Notes: generated by a model from the letters alone, not told the origin. DNA of 59,249 nt from Methanosarcina sp. MSH10X1 (GCF_004099695.1 NZ_SCHL01000021.1:1-59249); one strand, 5' to 3'; counted from the first letter of the stretch, positions 9,493-18,560 are shown. Program-made: numbers and translations.

Positions 9493-10662
9493 TCATCTTG
9501 AGCTTATAGCTTTTACAGGATCGAGTTTTGCTGCTTGCTGAGCAGGATAGATCCCGGCAATTAAATTAAGAAGAAAAACCGCAACAATAATAAACAGAAT
9601 ATCCCGGAAGCGGACTACGATAGGAATGGTAGTAAGGCCACCGTAGAGCTCGGAAGAAGCACCTGGAATCTCATACTGGCCTATTGCCAGGGCTATCGCA
9701 ACCCCTGCAAGCGTGCCGACAAGGCCCCCCAGCAGACCGAGAATGCCGCTCTGAAGAATGAATATTGTCCTGATAGCCGAAACTGTGGCACCCATAGCCC
9801 GAAGCATTCCTATCTGGCGTGTTGCGCCAATAACCGAAAGATTCAGAGTACTTACCACACCGAAAGAAGCAATTATGACAATAAGGCCAAGCACGACGGT
9901 ATTGGAGGTACTTTCAATTGCAATAGTCCTGAGGATTTCAGGATTGGTTTCTGTCCAGCCTCTTGCCTCATAGCCTGTTTTTTCGATCTCGGCAGCTACT
10001 TCCCTGTCCCTGTCAAAATCCTGAAGCCTGACAGAAAGCCCGTTAATTACGTCCGGAACATCATAAAATTGCTGGGCGGTATCCAGGGAAGTATAAGTCA
10101 GGGATTCATCCAGAGGAGAGCCTGTATGAAAGATCCCGACAACTCTCAGGGAAAGAGAGTTCGCATTCGGAAAAGATACATCAATGGAATCGCCCAGATT
10201 AACCTCAAGCTTATCTGCCATTGTTGAGCCGATTACCACCGTGTTACTGGAATACTCAAGTTCCCTGAAATCCCCTTCCACCATATCGGCTTCAATATTA
10301 CTGATATTGTTTTCCTGTAAGGGCAGCACACCTCTTAGCTCGGCATTGAGGGAATTTGTCTTGAACCTGAAGGAAGCTTCTCCCGTAAGGAAGGGAGAAA
10401 TCGCAGAAACACCTTCAATTTTACCGATCTCGTCAACAAGCGTCCTGTAAAGGTAAATATAGTCTTCTCCTTCCTGCGGCGATACCGAAACGTGAGGAAG
10501 ACTATTTACGGTAGTGTCATAGAGCTCGCCCGTAAAACCAACCATAACCGCCTGGGAAACGGTAAGTACCATAACGGCAAGAGCTATCGCTCCGACTGAA
10601 AGAATTGTCTGGAATCTTCTTGCCCTAATCTGCCTGAGCGAAATAAAGAGTTCGTAGCGCAT
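9493..10662 (-). CDS. FtsX/MacB-type ABC transporter permease
   Basis: A 389-residue permease with the FtsX layout: one N-terminal membrane helix (about residues 20-42), a large extracytoplasmic MacB-like domain (about 45-255) and three C-terminal helices (about 265-290, 305-340, 355-380). Motifs include RRFQTILSVGAIALAVMV at the N-terminus, NLSVIGATRQIGMLRAMGA in the cytoplasmic coupling region and IAGIYPAQQAAKLDPVKAI at the C-terminus. Such proteins usually pair with a LolD-like ATPase and act in lipoprotein release, export or mechanotransmission. No ATPase gene is adjacent in this window. The upstream neighbour on the same strand encodes a surface protein, which may be functionally linked. 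Confidence 0.9.
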   Translation of the reverse strand: MRYELFISLRQIRARRFQTILSVGAIALAVMVLTVSQAVMVGFTGELYDTTVNSLPHVSVSPQEGEDYIYLYRTLVDEIGKIEGVSAISPFLTGEASFRFKTNSLNAELRGVLPLQENNISNIEADMVEGDFRELEYSSNTVVIGSTMADKLEVNLGDSIDVSFPNANSLSLRVVGIFHTGSPLDESLTYTSLDTAQQFYDVPDVINGLSVRLQDFDRDREVAAEIEKTGYEARGWTETNPEILRTIAIESTSNTVVLGLIVIIASFGVVSTLNLSVIGATRQIGMLRAMGATVSAIRTIFILQSGILGLLGGLVGTLAGVAIALAIGQYEIPGASSELYGGLTTIPIVVRFRDILFIIVAVFLLNLIAGIYPAQQAAKLDPVKAISSR

Positions 10663-10773
10663 TGGTTCACAGCTCTTTTTCCAGGCTTATCCTGTTAGCT
10701 TAATTTGCATTTTCTTCCCGGTTTATGCCTCTTTAAATTTTATATTTCTTTCAACCTTATATTTAAATGAAAT

Positions 10774-11955
10774 TCACCTTCGAGTTTTCCTAAGAAAAAC
10801 CGACATCAAGATAAGCCCTGAAATTCCTGCAATTGAAGAAAACCCGGGAATGCCATCTTCATCATTCTCGCCCGGAGTTACTGTCCCGTTGTCAGTATCA
10901 TTTACCGTATTTATACCTGAAGCCGGGGAAAGATCGGATTCAATTATGGTTTCCCTGCGCTCGATAATATCACCATCGTTTCCCAGAAGTTCGATATCAA
11001 GCCTGTAAACCCCTTCCGAAAGCCTATGGCTCCAGGCAACCTCAACGGTTTCATCATCGTCGTTCAGGAGCACCGGAACTCTTGTTCGGGTAGCTTCAAC
11101 CAGCCTGGAAGTTTCATTTCCTGAAGTTTCTGCCAGTTTATATACGGAAAAGACCAGATCTCCTTCAAAAGGCACCTGAGAACGGCCGAAAACCGTTGCA
11201 CTGGCTCCGGTCTCATCTTCGTATATATCGGTAATCTCGGCATCGTCCCTCGCAATGAACCGCTCGGTTGAGCTTATAAATTCCCTTCGAGGAGAATAGA
11301 CCTGTATCTTGACCCGGCCCACGTATTCCTTATTGTTCTCAAGAAGCGTACCCCAGGGAGCGGAAAAAATATCCGGAGCACTGGTAAGCGATAATTTCTC
11401 GGATTTTGTCGTATAAATGACATCAGAGCCACTTATAAGCATATATTCGATGTCAAAAAGTGAGGCTTCTTTTGGAGAGAGTGCGACACTGATTCCCTGG
11501 GAGTTAGGGACCAGATCATTAACCTGCATCCTTGGTGCAGAATTGCTGCCATAGGCAAAGTTATACTCCTCCTCTGAGAGAACCTGCCTTCCCTCAAGGA
11601 GCCTGACCTTCAGCGTATAAGCTCCGCGTTCAGGATTGCTTACGTTCCAGAAACCAACCTTTGTAACTCCTACACCCCCAGGAAGATTGCCAGCTAAAAT
11701 TACCTGCCTGTCAAGTGTCTTCTCACGCGTACCATCGGAACTTACAAGAAGCGCTTCAAGACTCAGGTCTGCTTCTGGCAGGGTCGAGTAAAGAGTCACG
11801 TCAAAGGACTCAATGTTGCTATAAAGTTCGGCTATGCGAACCGTATTTGCCTCTCCGGCAGGAGAGCCAGCTGCTGCAAACGCCGGAATGGCTGAAATAA
11901 TAAATAAAAGAAATAAAAAAAGCGCGGCTTTCATTGTCTTTTTTCCCCGATTCAA
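10774..11955 (-). CDS. Exported protein with PGF-CTERM-like sorting tail
   Basis: A 393-residue exported protein. Residues 1-28 are a signal peptide with AFA-type cleavage (LFLLFIISAIPAFA). The body is beta-rich with several immunoglobulin-like segments (for example GAYTLKVRLLEG and GVYRLDIELLGN). The C-terminus has an acidic linker, then IPGFSSIAGISGLIL and the basic end RKTRR, which fits PGF-CTERM signals processed by archaeosortase in archaea. The predicted location is the cell surface, lipid-linked. It lies 111 bases upstream of the FtsX-type permease on the same strand, suggesting a shared transcript. Its specific role is unknown. Confidence 0.75.
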   Translation of the reverse strand: MNRGKKTMKAALFLFLLFIISAIPAFAAAGSPAGEANTVRIAELYSNIESFDVTLYSTLPEADLSLEALLVSSDGTREKTLDRQVILAGNLPGGVGVTKVGFWNVSNPERGAYTLKVRLLEGRQVLSEEEYNFAYGSNSAPRMQVNDLVPNSQGISVALSPKEASLFDIEYMLISGSDVIYTTKSEKLSLTSAPDIFSAPWGTLLENNKEYVGRVKIQVYSPRREFISSTERFIARDDAEITDIYEDETGASATVFGRSQVPFEGDLVFSVYKLAETSGNETSRLVEATRTRVPVLLNDDDETVEVAWSHRLSEGVYRLDIELLGNDGDIIERRETIIESDLSPASGINTVNDTDNGTVTPGENDEDGIPGFSSIAGISGLILMSVFLRKTRR

Positions 11956-12359
11956 TTATCAAAAAGATTGTTTTGATGTTATTTAAAAGAAATGTAACTG
12001 AGTAAAGGGCGGTTTCTCAGTTTAGAGAAAAAGATAGAATCCGATCGGAGATTGAAGGCGGGAAGAAGAGCAAGAGGAGTCGAGACGAGAATAAAGAAAA
12101 ATAAAACTTCAGGAGGTAAAAACCTGAGATCCGACCAGTTTCTTGAAGTAAATAAACAAAACCTGCAATGAATCCGAAAGTATTTATTCTTTAGTTGAAG
12201 TATAAGAGGATGAATATTAAAAATACACAAGTTTACTTGATTTGCATCCTCAGGAGAAAACAACGGCCAGCTTATTAGTATTATAAAAGTAAGTATAAAA
12301 GTAAGTGCTAAAAAAGTAAGTGCTAAAAAATAATTGTTCGAGCAGAAGGTGTGGTAAAA
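11956..12359. other. Divergent intergenic region with tandem AAAAGTAAGT motifs
   Basis: About 400 bases between the divergently transcribed surface protein gene and cobyric acid synthase gene. Close to the latter, at about 12284-12332, TATAAAAGTAAG occurs twice, followed by two TGCTAAAAAAGTAAG-like units. The first could act as a TATA element. A long minus-strand frame here lacks coding character. Confidence 0.45.
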
Positions 12360-13817
12360 ATGGAAAAGAAAAGCGTCTTGATCCTGGGAACCGCCTCCCA
12401 TGTTGGGAAAAGTTCAGTTGTGACTGCTATATGCAGGATCCTGTCGAGGGAATACAGAGTTGCCCCCTTCAAGGCTCAGAACATGAGCCTGAATTCCTGG
12501 ATCACAAAAGACGGAAAGGAAATCGGAATTGCCCAGGCAATCCAGGCAAAAGCCGCAGGTACCGAGCCCACTGCCGATATGAATCCTGTTCTCCTTAAAC
12601 CCAAAGGAGACTGCGTTTCCCAGATAATCCTGCTGGGAGAACCTTATGCTGACAGGAGTGCAGGTCAATACTACGATTCCATTGCAGAAATGAATGAAGT
12701 CCTCGAAGGGGCTCTTGAAAGGCTTTGCAGGGAACACGATATTATAGTTATGGAAGGAGCGGGGGGAGCTGCCGAGATTAACCTTTACGAAAGAGATATT
12801 GTAAATGTCGGCACTGCAAGGCTCACGCAGGCTCCCATAATTCTTGTTGGGGATATAGAAAGAGGAGGCGTTTTTGCAAGCCTTTACGGTACAGTAGCAC
12901 TTCTTCCCGAGGATGTACGGAATAATGTCAAAGGCTTTATTATCAATAAATTCAGGGGCGACCTGGAAATCCTGAAACCGGGTCTCAAGCAGCTTGAGGA
13001 AAAAACAGGCATTCCGGTGCTTGGAGTCCTTCCTTATTTCAAGCTCAATATTCCTTCGGAGGATTCGGTCTCACTTGAGGATAAAGAGGAAGCAAAAAAC
13101 GAAAAACCGATTGAGATCGCGGTTATCCGCCTGCCCAGGATCTCAAATTTTACAGACTTCGAACCCCTGGAGAGATTTGCTAGACTCCGTTACGTGGAAC
13201 TTGGCGAAGACCTTGGTACCCCTGACGCGATTATGATTCCGGGCACAAAGAATACGGTTAATGACCTGCTCGATCTTAAGGCAAGCGGTATGGCTGGAAA
13301 AATTCAGGCGTTTAAAGGAAAAGTTCCCATTTTCGGGATCTGTGGCGGCTACCAGATACTCGGCAGGAAAATTTATGATTCCGGGGTCGAAAACGGAGTT
13401 GAGGCGGAATTCGAGGGTCTTGGACTTCTTGACACAGGGACGAAGTTCGGAGAATACAAAAAGAGAACAGTCCAGGTCACGAAGAGGGTTAACGCTTACG
13501 GTCCGATACTGGCTCCCATAGACGGAGAGGAAATCAAAGGATATGAAATCCATATGGGAATAACCGACTCCTACCGCAACATCTTCGGGGACGACGGTTC
13601 AATCGACGAAGCCGGTCTGGTAATCGGCACCTACCTGCACGGGCTCTTTGACAACAAAAATATGAGAGATGCTCTTATGCTATACCTTTACGAGAAAAAA
13701 GGGTTTGAATACAGACCTGAAAATGTCATGACCGAAAACGATGCCTACGAAGAACTTGCACAGGTAGTCGAACAGAATCTTGACATGGAGAAAGTCTACG
13801 AGATAATCGGAGTCTGA
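12360..13817 (+). CDS. cbiP: Cobyric acid synthase (glutamine-hydrolysing)
   Basis: A 485-residue CobQ/CbiP enzyme that amidates four side chains of adenosylcobyrinic a,c-diamide during corrinoid synthesis. The N-terminal dethiobiotin synthetase-like ATPase domain starts with LGTASHVGKSSVV and contains FKAQNMSLNSWIT and VMEGAGGAAEINL. The C-terminal class I glutaminase-like domain begins near residue 245 and has the nucleophile in FGICGGYQILG (about residue 330) and the catalytic His near YLHGLFDN. Length and motif order are normal. The ATG at 12360 has AGAAGGTG about ten bases upstream; a GTG three codons earlier would leave no space for it. Methanosarcina needs corrinoids for methyl transfer, which fits. 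Confidence 0.95.
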   Translation: MEKKSVLILGTASHVGKSSVVTAICRILSREYRVAPFKAQNMSLNSWITKDGKEIGIAQAIQAKAAGTEPTADMNPVLLKPKGDCVSQIILLGEPYADRSAGQYYDSIAEMNEVLEGALERLCREHDIIVMEGAGGAAEINLYERDIVNVGTARLTQAPIILVGDIERGGVFASLYGTVALLPEDVRNNVKGFIINKFRGDLEILKPGLKQLEEKTGIPVLGVLPYFKLNIPSEDSVSLEDKEEAKNEKPIEIAVIRLPRISNFTDFEPLERFARLRYVELGEDLGTPDAIMIPGTKNTVNDLLDLKASGMAGKIQAFKGKVPIFGICGGYQILGRKIYDSGVENGVEAEFEGLGLLDTGTKFGEYKKRTVQVTKRVNAYGPILAPIDGEEIKGYEIHMGITDSYRNIFGDDGSIDEAGLVIGTYLHGLFDNKNMRDALMLYLYEKKGFEYRPENVMTENDAYEELAQVVEQNLDMEKVYEIIGV

Positions 13818-14410
13818 AAAACAGGTACGTGTAAGGCAGCTAAATGCCGCAAGCATTATGATTATCAGGTACTGCCAGGCAGAAAACCTGATAAAGCTTA
13901 TTTTTAGAAAAAATGTTTCAGAAAAGATGTTTCATAAAAGGTGTTTCAGAAAAGGTATTGAGCGGTTTTCAGGAGAGTATTAAGGATAGTTGGAACAAAA
14001 AACTATTTATTGGGGGACTAAGTACAGTATTCGCGGAAGGTATAACCGACCTCCGAGAACCGCTCAATAATAAATATTTTACTGCTAATTATTTATGCAT
14101 TGTGAATTTGTTCTACTATAGTTTCCAATTTTAATATTTATGTTAAAACTCTCCTCATACCTCCAGGCCGTAGAGCATATCACCCTGTCTATCAGCTTTT
14201 TTCCTCATTTTCAGTGCTCTTAACTCACTGTATATACAAACTACAAGCCTTTTCAGCAGAAAATCCTTTATTAAAGGCTCGCATCCACGAAAAACCAGAA
14301 AAATGGAAAAACGTTTTCTACAAAACTGTTGTTCTGCGACCGTTGACCCGAAACCGTTGCGCCGGTTTATCACGCTCCGGTTAAGCCGTTTTAGATAAAG
14401 CATGCGTTTT
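13818..14410. other. Spacer with long-range inverted repeat, possible structured RNA
   Basis: The 3' region of the cobyric acid synthase gene. An 11-base arm ATTGAGCGGTT (13957-13967) pairs with AACCGCTCAAT (14058-14068), enclosing about 90 bases that include the smaller complementary pieces GGAGGT/ACCTCC-like around 14036-14053. An AT-rich tract follows. No protein gene is supported. This could be a small RNA or a terminator-like structure. Confidence 0.35.
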
Positions 14411-14700
14411 TGATCAAACTTTTTTTGAAAAAGTTTGCGCTCAAGCCTTTTTGTAAAAGGCTTGCATTTCGCCGGTCGATCACGCTTCAGCTATGCTGGT
14501 TTAGATAAATCATGAGTTTTCGCTCAAGCCTTTTTTGAAAAGGCTTGCGCTCAAACATTTTTTTTGAAAAAGGCTTGCGTTTCGCCGGTCGATCACGCCG
14601 TTGCCAGGGGTTTTCGCTCAAGCCTTTTTTGAAAAGGCTTGCGATCAAGCAGTTTTTTGAAAAAGTTTGCGTTGTGCCGGTTTATCGCGCCCCGAGCGAT
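14411..14700. repeat. Cluster of hairpin-forming repeats downstream of the Ala-DH family gene
   Basis: Six hairpins of similar design occur in about 290 bases: 14415-14437, 14442-14464, 14525-14547, 14552-14577, 14619-14641 and 14646-14669. A typical unit is CAAGCCTTTT, a three-base loop, then AAAAGGCTTG. Between them the spacer CGCCGGTCGATCACGC recurs at 14470-14485 and 14583-14598, with diverged forms at about 14360 and 14675. The cluster starts directly after the stop of the minus-strand gene, so its transcript would read into these hairpins. Confidence 0.8.
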
Positions 14701-15681
14701 TTAGAACATCTGGACCTGCCTGCCGAGTCCTTTACCTGTGGCTCTCTCATAAACAAGGTGAGCGCTTGCAACGTCCTGAATTGCAAGGCCTGTCGAGTCA
14801 AAGATTGTGATTTCCTCGTCGCTTGTTCTGCCTGGTTTCAGGCTGGCAATCACCTCGCCGAGTTGGGAATGAATATCATTTTCCGAAATATAGTGTTTTG
14901 AGAGAGGGACATTTACTTCTCCGGAATGGAGCGCCTGAACCATATCATCCACAATTATCTTGGACCGGATTAAAAGCTCTGGGTCAAGTTCCTCTTTTCC
15001 GACCGCATCAGCTCCTATTGCGTTTATATGTGTGCCTTCTTTAATCCACTGAGCCTTTATGATAGGTTTTCTGGTTGGGGTGGTAGTGACAAGAATATCG
15101 CAATCACAAACCTTCTCAATACTGTCCTCATAACGGATTTCACAGGGAGTAATATCTGCCATTTCCCGGATAAACTGTTGAGAACTTTCTTTTGTTCTGG
15201 AGGTGACTCTTACCAGCTCGGGCTCAAAAACCTCACAGAGAGCTTCGAGCTGGGTTTTTGCCTGGTTTCCGGTTCCTACCATGCCTATAACCTTTGAATC
15301 CTTTCTTGCAAGGTATTTTGCGGCAATCCCCCCGGCAGCCCCGGTACGGATATCGGTCAGGTAGGTTCCGTCCATAATTGCTACAGGAGCGCCTGTTTCC
15401 GGAGAAATGAGGACAATAAGCGCCATTACCGTGGGAAGCCCACGAGCCGGGTTTCCGGGGTGGACGTTTACAATTTTCACGCCGGTAATATTCTCTTCTT
15501 CAAGATATGCGGGCATTGTCCGCAGGTCACCATTATAAGCCGTATAATATAGGTATGATTTGGGAGGCATCTGGACCCTGCCAAGTCCATGCTGCCTGAA
15601 AGCCCGTTCCACGACCTGCATATCAGAACTCATATCCATAACACTTTTTACTTCTTCCTGAGCCAGCCATAAGACTTCCAT
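14701..15681 (-). CDS. Alanine dehydrogenase / ornithine cyclodeaminase family protein
   Basis: A 326-residue member of the mu-crystallin/ornithine cyclodeaminase superfamily, which includes archaeal alanine dehydrogenase (NAD-dependent pyruvate amination). Substrate-site residues are in PPKSYLYY and VKIVNVHPGNP, and the Rossmann dinucleotide fold begins at IGMVGTGNQAKTQL (about residue 132). DGTYLTDIRTGAAGG is a family signature. The family is functionally mixed, so alanine dehydrogenase, ornithine cyclodeaminase or an imine reductase are all possible. The gene is followed by hairpin repeats and is divergent from the DUF434 gene. Confidence 0.85.
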   Translation of the reverse strand: MEVLWLAQEEVKSVMDMSSDMQVVERAFRQHGLGRVQMPPKSYLYYTAYNGDLRTMPAYLEEENITGVKIVNVHPGNPARGLPTVMALIVLISPETGAPVAIMDGTYLTDIRTGAAGGIAAKYLARKDSKVIGMVGTGNQAKTQLEALCEVFEPELVRVTSRTKESSQQFIREMADITPCEIRYEDSIEKVCDCDILVTTTPTRKPIIKAQWIKEGTHINAIGADAVGKEELDPELLIRSKIIVDDMVQALHSGEVNVPLSKHYISENDIHSQLGEVIASLKPGRTSDEEITIFDSTGLAIQDVASAHLVYERATGKGLGRQVQMF

Positions 15682-15820
15682 AATATAACCCTCCAGCCTG
15701 AACCGTGAGCTGGCTCACAGCTGAAAACCAAGATAAAATTGAACAGAACCGAAACAAAAACCAAACAGGCAAACCAACGACCTGATATCGCACATGATCA
15801 TTTTTATTTGAGCAAATATG

Positions 15821-15829
15821 TATATATAA
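15821..15829 (+). promoter_or_regulatory. Likely TATA box of the DUF434 gene
   Basis: TATATATAA within a very AT-rich stretch about 55 bases before the chosen ATG and about 40 before its ribosome binding site. This spacing is right for an archaeal promoter with a short leader. Confidence 0.5.
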
Positions 15830-15882
15830 CATATATCTTCACTCATTTAAAGAACTCCCTTCCCAAAAGGAGACAATCATTA

Positions 15883-16608
15883 ATGAGAGATATGCATGGA
15901 AGTTCAGATGAATTCTCCGGCTCCTGTTTGAAAGAGGAATTGCTCAAAGAAAGACTGCTCAGGCCTGCGCGGGATATCCGGAGCATACTCCGGTGGGGTT
16001 ATCCCAAGTTCTCCACTATTCGCTTTGTAGCTGATTACTTTCAGCTCAGCCCGGAAGAACGGCATATTCTCACAAGGGTAATTATGCCTCCCGACAGAGT
16101 AATATCCAGAGTCAATAAAAAAATCGCCTGTACAGCCATAAAAGATAGAAAGCTCCTCCTTGACGGTTATAATGTTCTTCTCAGTGTGGACAACCTGATA
16201 AAAGAAGGGCCCATGTGGTTCTGCGATGATGGGTATATCCGTGATACCCGATACTATTTCAGCAGGGCAAAACAGGCGGAAGATATCGGAGAAGCTCTCG
16301 CTGCGGTCCTGGAGTTTCTTTCCGAAAACGGTCCGGAATCAGTAATCTTTCTTTTTGACGCCCAGATAAGCCGGAGCGGGGAGCTTGCAGGTCTCACCCG
16401 ACATAAATTGAAAGAATATAAAATTTCAGGCGAGGCAAAGACCTCAAAAACCGCGGATTTCGAGCTGAAAACGAAAGGTGGAAATCCGGAAAATAATATA
16501 ATTGTGGCAACTTCCGACGGAATTATTATAGATTCGGTCAAAGAGGTACTGGATATTCCTGCCTGCCTGATGGAAAAAATAGGAATTGAACCAATCAGGC
16601 TATATTGA
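15883..16608 (+). CDS. DUF434 domain protein
   Basis: A 241-residue cytoplasmic protein with the archaeal DUF434 organisation: an N-terminal helical part (DIRSILRWGYPKFSTIRFV) and a C-terminal Rossmann-like part (LLLDGYNVLLSVDNLI, VIFLFDAQISRSG, IIVATSDGIIID). The acidic residues in DGYNVLL, FDAQ and TSDG are reminiscent of PIN/NYN-type nuclease folds; that is inference only. The frame is open from 15739, but the ATG at 15883 is preceded by AAAGGAGA with nine bases spacing and lies downstream of a TATA box, so the upstream 48 codons are rejected. It converges with the TPR gene, with only four bases between stops. Confidence 0.8.
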   Translation: MRDMHGSSDEFSGSCLKEELLKERLLRPARDIRSILRWGYPKFSTIRFVADYFQLSPEERHILTRVIMPPDRVISRVNKKIACTAIKDRKLLLDGYNVLLSVDNLIKEGPMWFCDDGYIRDTRYYFSRAKQAEDIGEALAAVLEFLSENGPESVIFLFDAQISRSGELAGLTRHKLKEYKISGEAKTSKTADFELKTKGGNPENNIIVATSDGIIIDSVKEVLDIPACLMEKIGIEPIRLY

Positions 16609-16612
16609 TCGG

Positions 16613-17665
16613 TTACCAGGCAGTTCTCTTGAAAGACTCAACCTGCCTGTAAATTTCTTCGGCTTCCGCGTACTGCCCTTTTTCTTTTAGCAAATCAGCG
16701 TACCCCCGCAGGGTTCCGAAATGCCCGGGATCAAGCTCAAGCGCTTTTTTGTACTGGACTTCAGCCTCGTGCCTGTGCCCGAACCTGGCAAGCAGCCTGG
16801 CATATTCACAGTGAGCTTCGACGTCTTCAGGGCTCAGTTTAAGGGCACACCTGAAATGTACCCTTGCCCCATGAATGAACCCATGCTCTGCAAGCAGACG
16901 GGCATAGAAAAGATGCGGACGAGGGTCATCAGGATCGGCTTTGAGGGCTATTATGTAATGTTTTTCGGCATCGAGGGGTTCACCTTTTTCTTCAAGAAGG
17001 CGAGCATAGCGGAAATTGGATTCCACATGGTCAGGCTCAAGCTTAAGAGCCTGAGTATAATGGTAACTTGCCTCTGTTCTTTCCCCGCGTCTGGAAAACA
17101 GTATCCCGTACCCGCAGTGAGCGTTTACGTTCTCCGGGTCAAGAAGCAGGGCTCGGCTATACATTTCTTCGGCTTCGTCCATCTTGCTGAGCCTGTAGAG
17201 CAGGCAGCCGTAATTGCAAAGCGTTTCTACATGAAAAGGATTGAGTTCCAGAACTTTTTCGTACTGAACTCGTGCAGTTTCAGTTTCTCCCTTTCTCGCC
17301 AGAACTGCCCCGTATCCGCAAAGAGCTTCGGTATTTTCAGCATTCTCCCTGAGCACTTCTTTGAATTCTCGTACAGCAAGTTCGTCAAATCCAATCAAAA
17401 AAGCCGTTTTTCCCGCTTCCATAAGCGTGTCTTTCCGGACTCTTCCTGAGGATAGCGACGCACAGGCTCTGGAAATTACATATTTCTCCCTGTGCATCGA
17501 ATCTTTACCAAAAATAGATGAAAGTTTTAGCAGGGTTTCCTGAGAAAGCGCATGCTCAGTTGAGAAGGAAACGACAAACTCAATGATCTTGTCAAGGTCA
17601 CAGCTATCGGCTTCAACTTCTTCGATTACACGAAAAACCAGCCTGTCTACAGCATCAATCTCCAT
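16613..17665 (-). CDS. TPR protein, paralogue A
   Basis: A 350-residue soluble protein. Residues 1-85 form a helical, non-TPR N-terminal domain. About eight tetratricopeptide repeats follow from residue 90 to 345, each with the usual pattern (for example YGAVLARKGETETARVQYEK, then VLELNPFH). TPRs mediate protein binding; no enzymatic part is present. A paralogue with a similar N-terminal domain is encoded at 19785-20974. Between the two are a coiled-coil protein and a PPP phosphatase. The ATG at 17665 has CAGGAGGTTTTAGGC directly upstream, a strong ribosome binding site. Confidence 0.9.
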   Translation of the reverse strand: MEIDAVDRLVFRVIEEVEADSCDLDKIIEFVVSFSTEHALSQETLLKLSSIFGKDSMHREKYVISRACASLSSGRVRKDTLMEAGKTAFLIGFDELAVREFKEVLRENAENTEALCGYGAVLARKGETETARVQYEKVLELNPFHVETLCNYGCLLYRLSKMDEAEEMYSRALLLDPENVNAHCGYGILFSRRGERTEASYHYTQALKLEPDHVESNFRYARLLEEKGEPLDAEKHYIIALKADPDDPRPHLFYARLLAEHGFIHGARVHFRCALKLSPEDVEAHCEYARLLARFGHRHEAEVQYKKALELDPGHFGTLRGYADLLKEKGQYAEAEEIYRQVESFKRTAW

Positions 17666-17779
17666 GCCTAAAACCTCCTGAAATTTACCTCTAAAGAGAC
17701 TTTACCCGGCTGGATATAAATAGTTGGCTGTATAACTCTGTTATAAAATTCATATGTTAAATCTCTACAATATTGAAAA

Positions 17780-17900
17780 CAACAAGAGGGTAAAATCAAG
17801 AAAATTGAGAAAATTAAGGAAATAAGAAATTAGAAAATCAAGAAAATTGAGAAAATTAAGGAAATAAGAAAATCAAGAAGATTAAGAAAGCGAGAAAGGG
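17780..17900. repeat. AT-rich simple repeat in the spacer before TPR paralogue A
   Basis: A block of imperfect units such as AAGAAAATTGAGAAAATTAA and GGAAATAAGAAA, repeated two to three times. It is purine-rich on the plus strand. The surrounding 310-base spacer holds no gene. Confidence 0.6.
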
Positions 17901-17975
17901 AGGATTAAATTAACTACCCTCCCTGAACATTAATCTGAAAGCTCTTAACTTATTCAAATCCTGCTCCTTTCTTTA

Positions 17976-18365
17976 TTACACCCGGCTTACATGCAGACTG
18001 TATCGCGTTTCTACATCATATGTACCCTTAAGTTCCTCTTCGGTCAGGATTCCTTTTTCTATCAATCTGCTTAGGGTTTTCCTGTCAACCGATTCGACTA
18101 TATCCCAGAGGTCTCTCTCCATAAGATAGGATTTTAATCTGTTGACGCGCCAGAGTTTCCATTCAACCTTATGCCGCCTTAGTTCCACATTACCTATTCT
18201 CAATACATCGATATCTTTTTCCGTCAGGGTATTGAGGATACGAGTTCTCAGCTCCTCTCTGCGCTTTTCCAGAACTGAGATTGCAGAGACAACATCATCA
18301 TATTCAAGTACAACATCCGTAAGATCCATGTCTTCAGGATCCTGCTCATTGATATCAAGTTCCAT
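17976..18365 (-). CDS. Small coiled-coil protein of unknown function
   Basis: A 129-residue charged protein. The N-terminus is acidic (ELDINEQDPEDMDLTDVVLE). Residues about 27-52 form a likely coiled coil (VVSAISVLEKRREELRTRIL). The C-terminal half (residues 60-129) has winged-helix-like helical spacing, including LRRHKVEWKLWRVNRLKSYL and LSRLIEKGILTEEELKG. This might bind nucleic acid or a partner protein; I do not recognise the family. The TPR gene follows about 310 bases downstream on the same strand. Confidence 0.65.
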   Translation of the reverse strand: MELDINEQDPEDMDLTDVVLEYDDVVSAISVLEKRREELRTRILNTLTEKDIDVLRIGNVELRRHKVEWKLWRVNRLKSYLMERDLWDIVESVDRKTLSRLIEKGILTEEELKGTYDVETRYSLHVSRV

Positions 18366-18450
18366 ATTTTGCCCCCCTGTTTATGCCGATAAAATTTTCA
18401 TAATTCGATTTAGTTGACTGGATCTTTAATCAGCTGAATTTTTAATTCAC

Positions 18451-18560
18451 TGGACTTTTAATTGATTTAGACTGGACTTTTAATTGATTTAGACTGGACT
18501 TTTAATTGATTTAGACTGGACTTTTAATTGATTTAGACTGGATTTTTAATTGATTAGACC
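18451..18560. repeat. 22-bp tandem repeat, about five copies
   Basis: TGGACTTTTAATTGATTTAG plus AC repeats with exact 22-base period at 18451, 18473, 18495 and 18517; a fifth copy from 18539 has a substitution and a deletion. Diverged units extend to about 18600 and upstream to about 18420. It sits in the 436-base gap between the start of the coiled-coil gene and the PPP phosphatase gene, which are transcribed divergently. Confidence 0.85.

Noticed and set aside
11979-12401. 140-codon minus-strand frame with hydrophobic stretches
   Set aside because: Composition is that of AT-rich spacer; it overlaps the start of cobyric acid synthase.
13913-14134. 73-codon plus-strand frame
   Set aside because: It coincides with the inverted repeat region and has no coding character.
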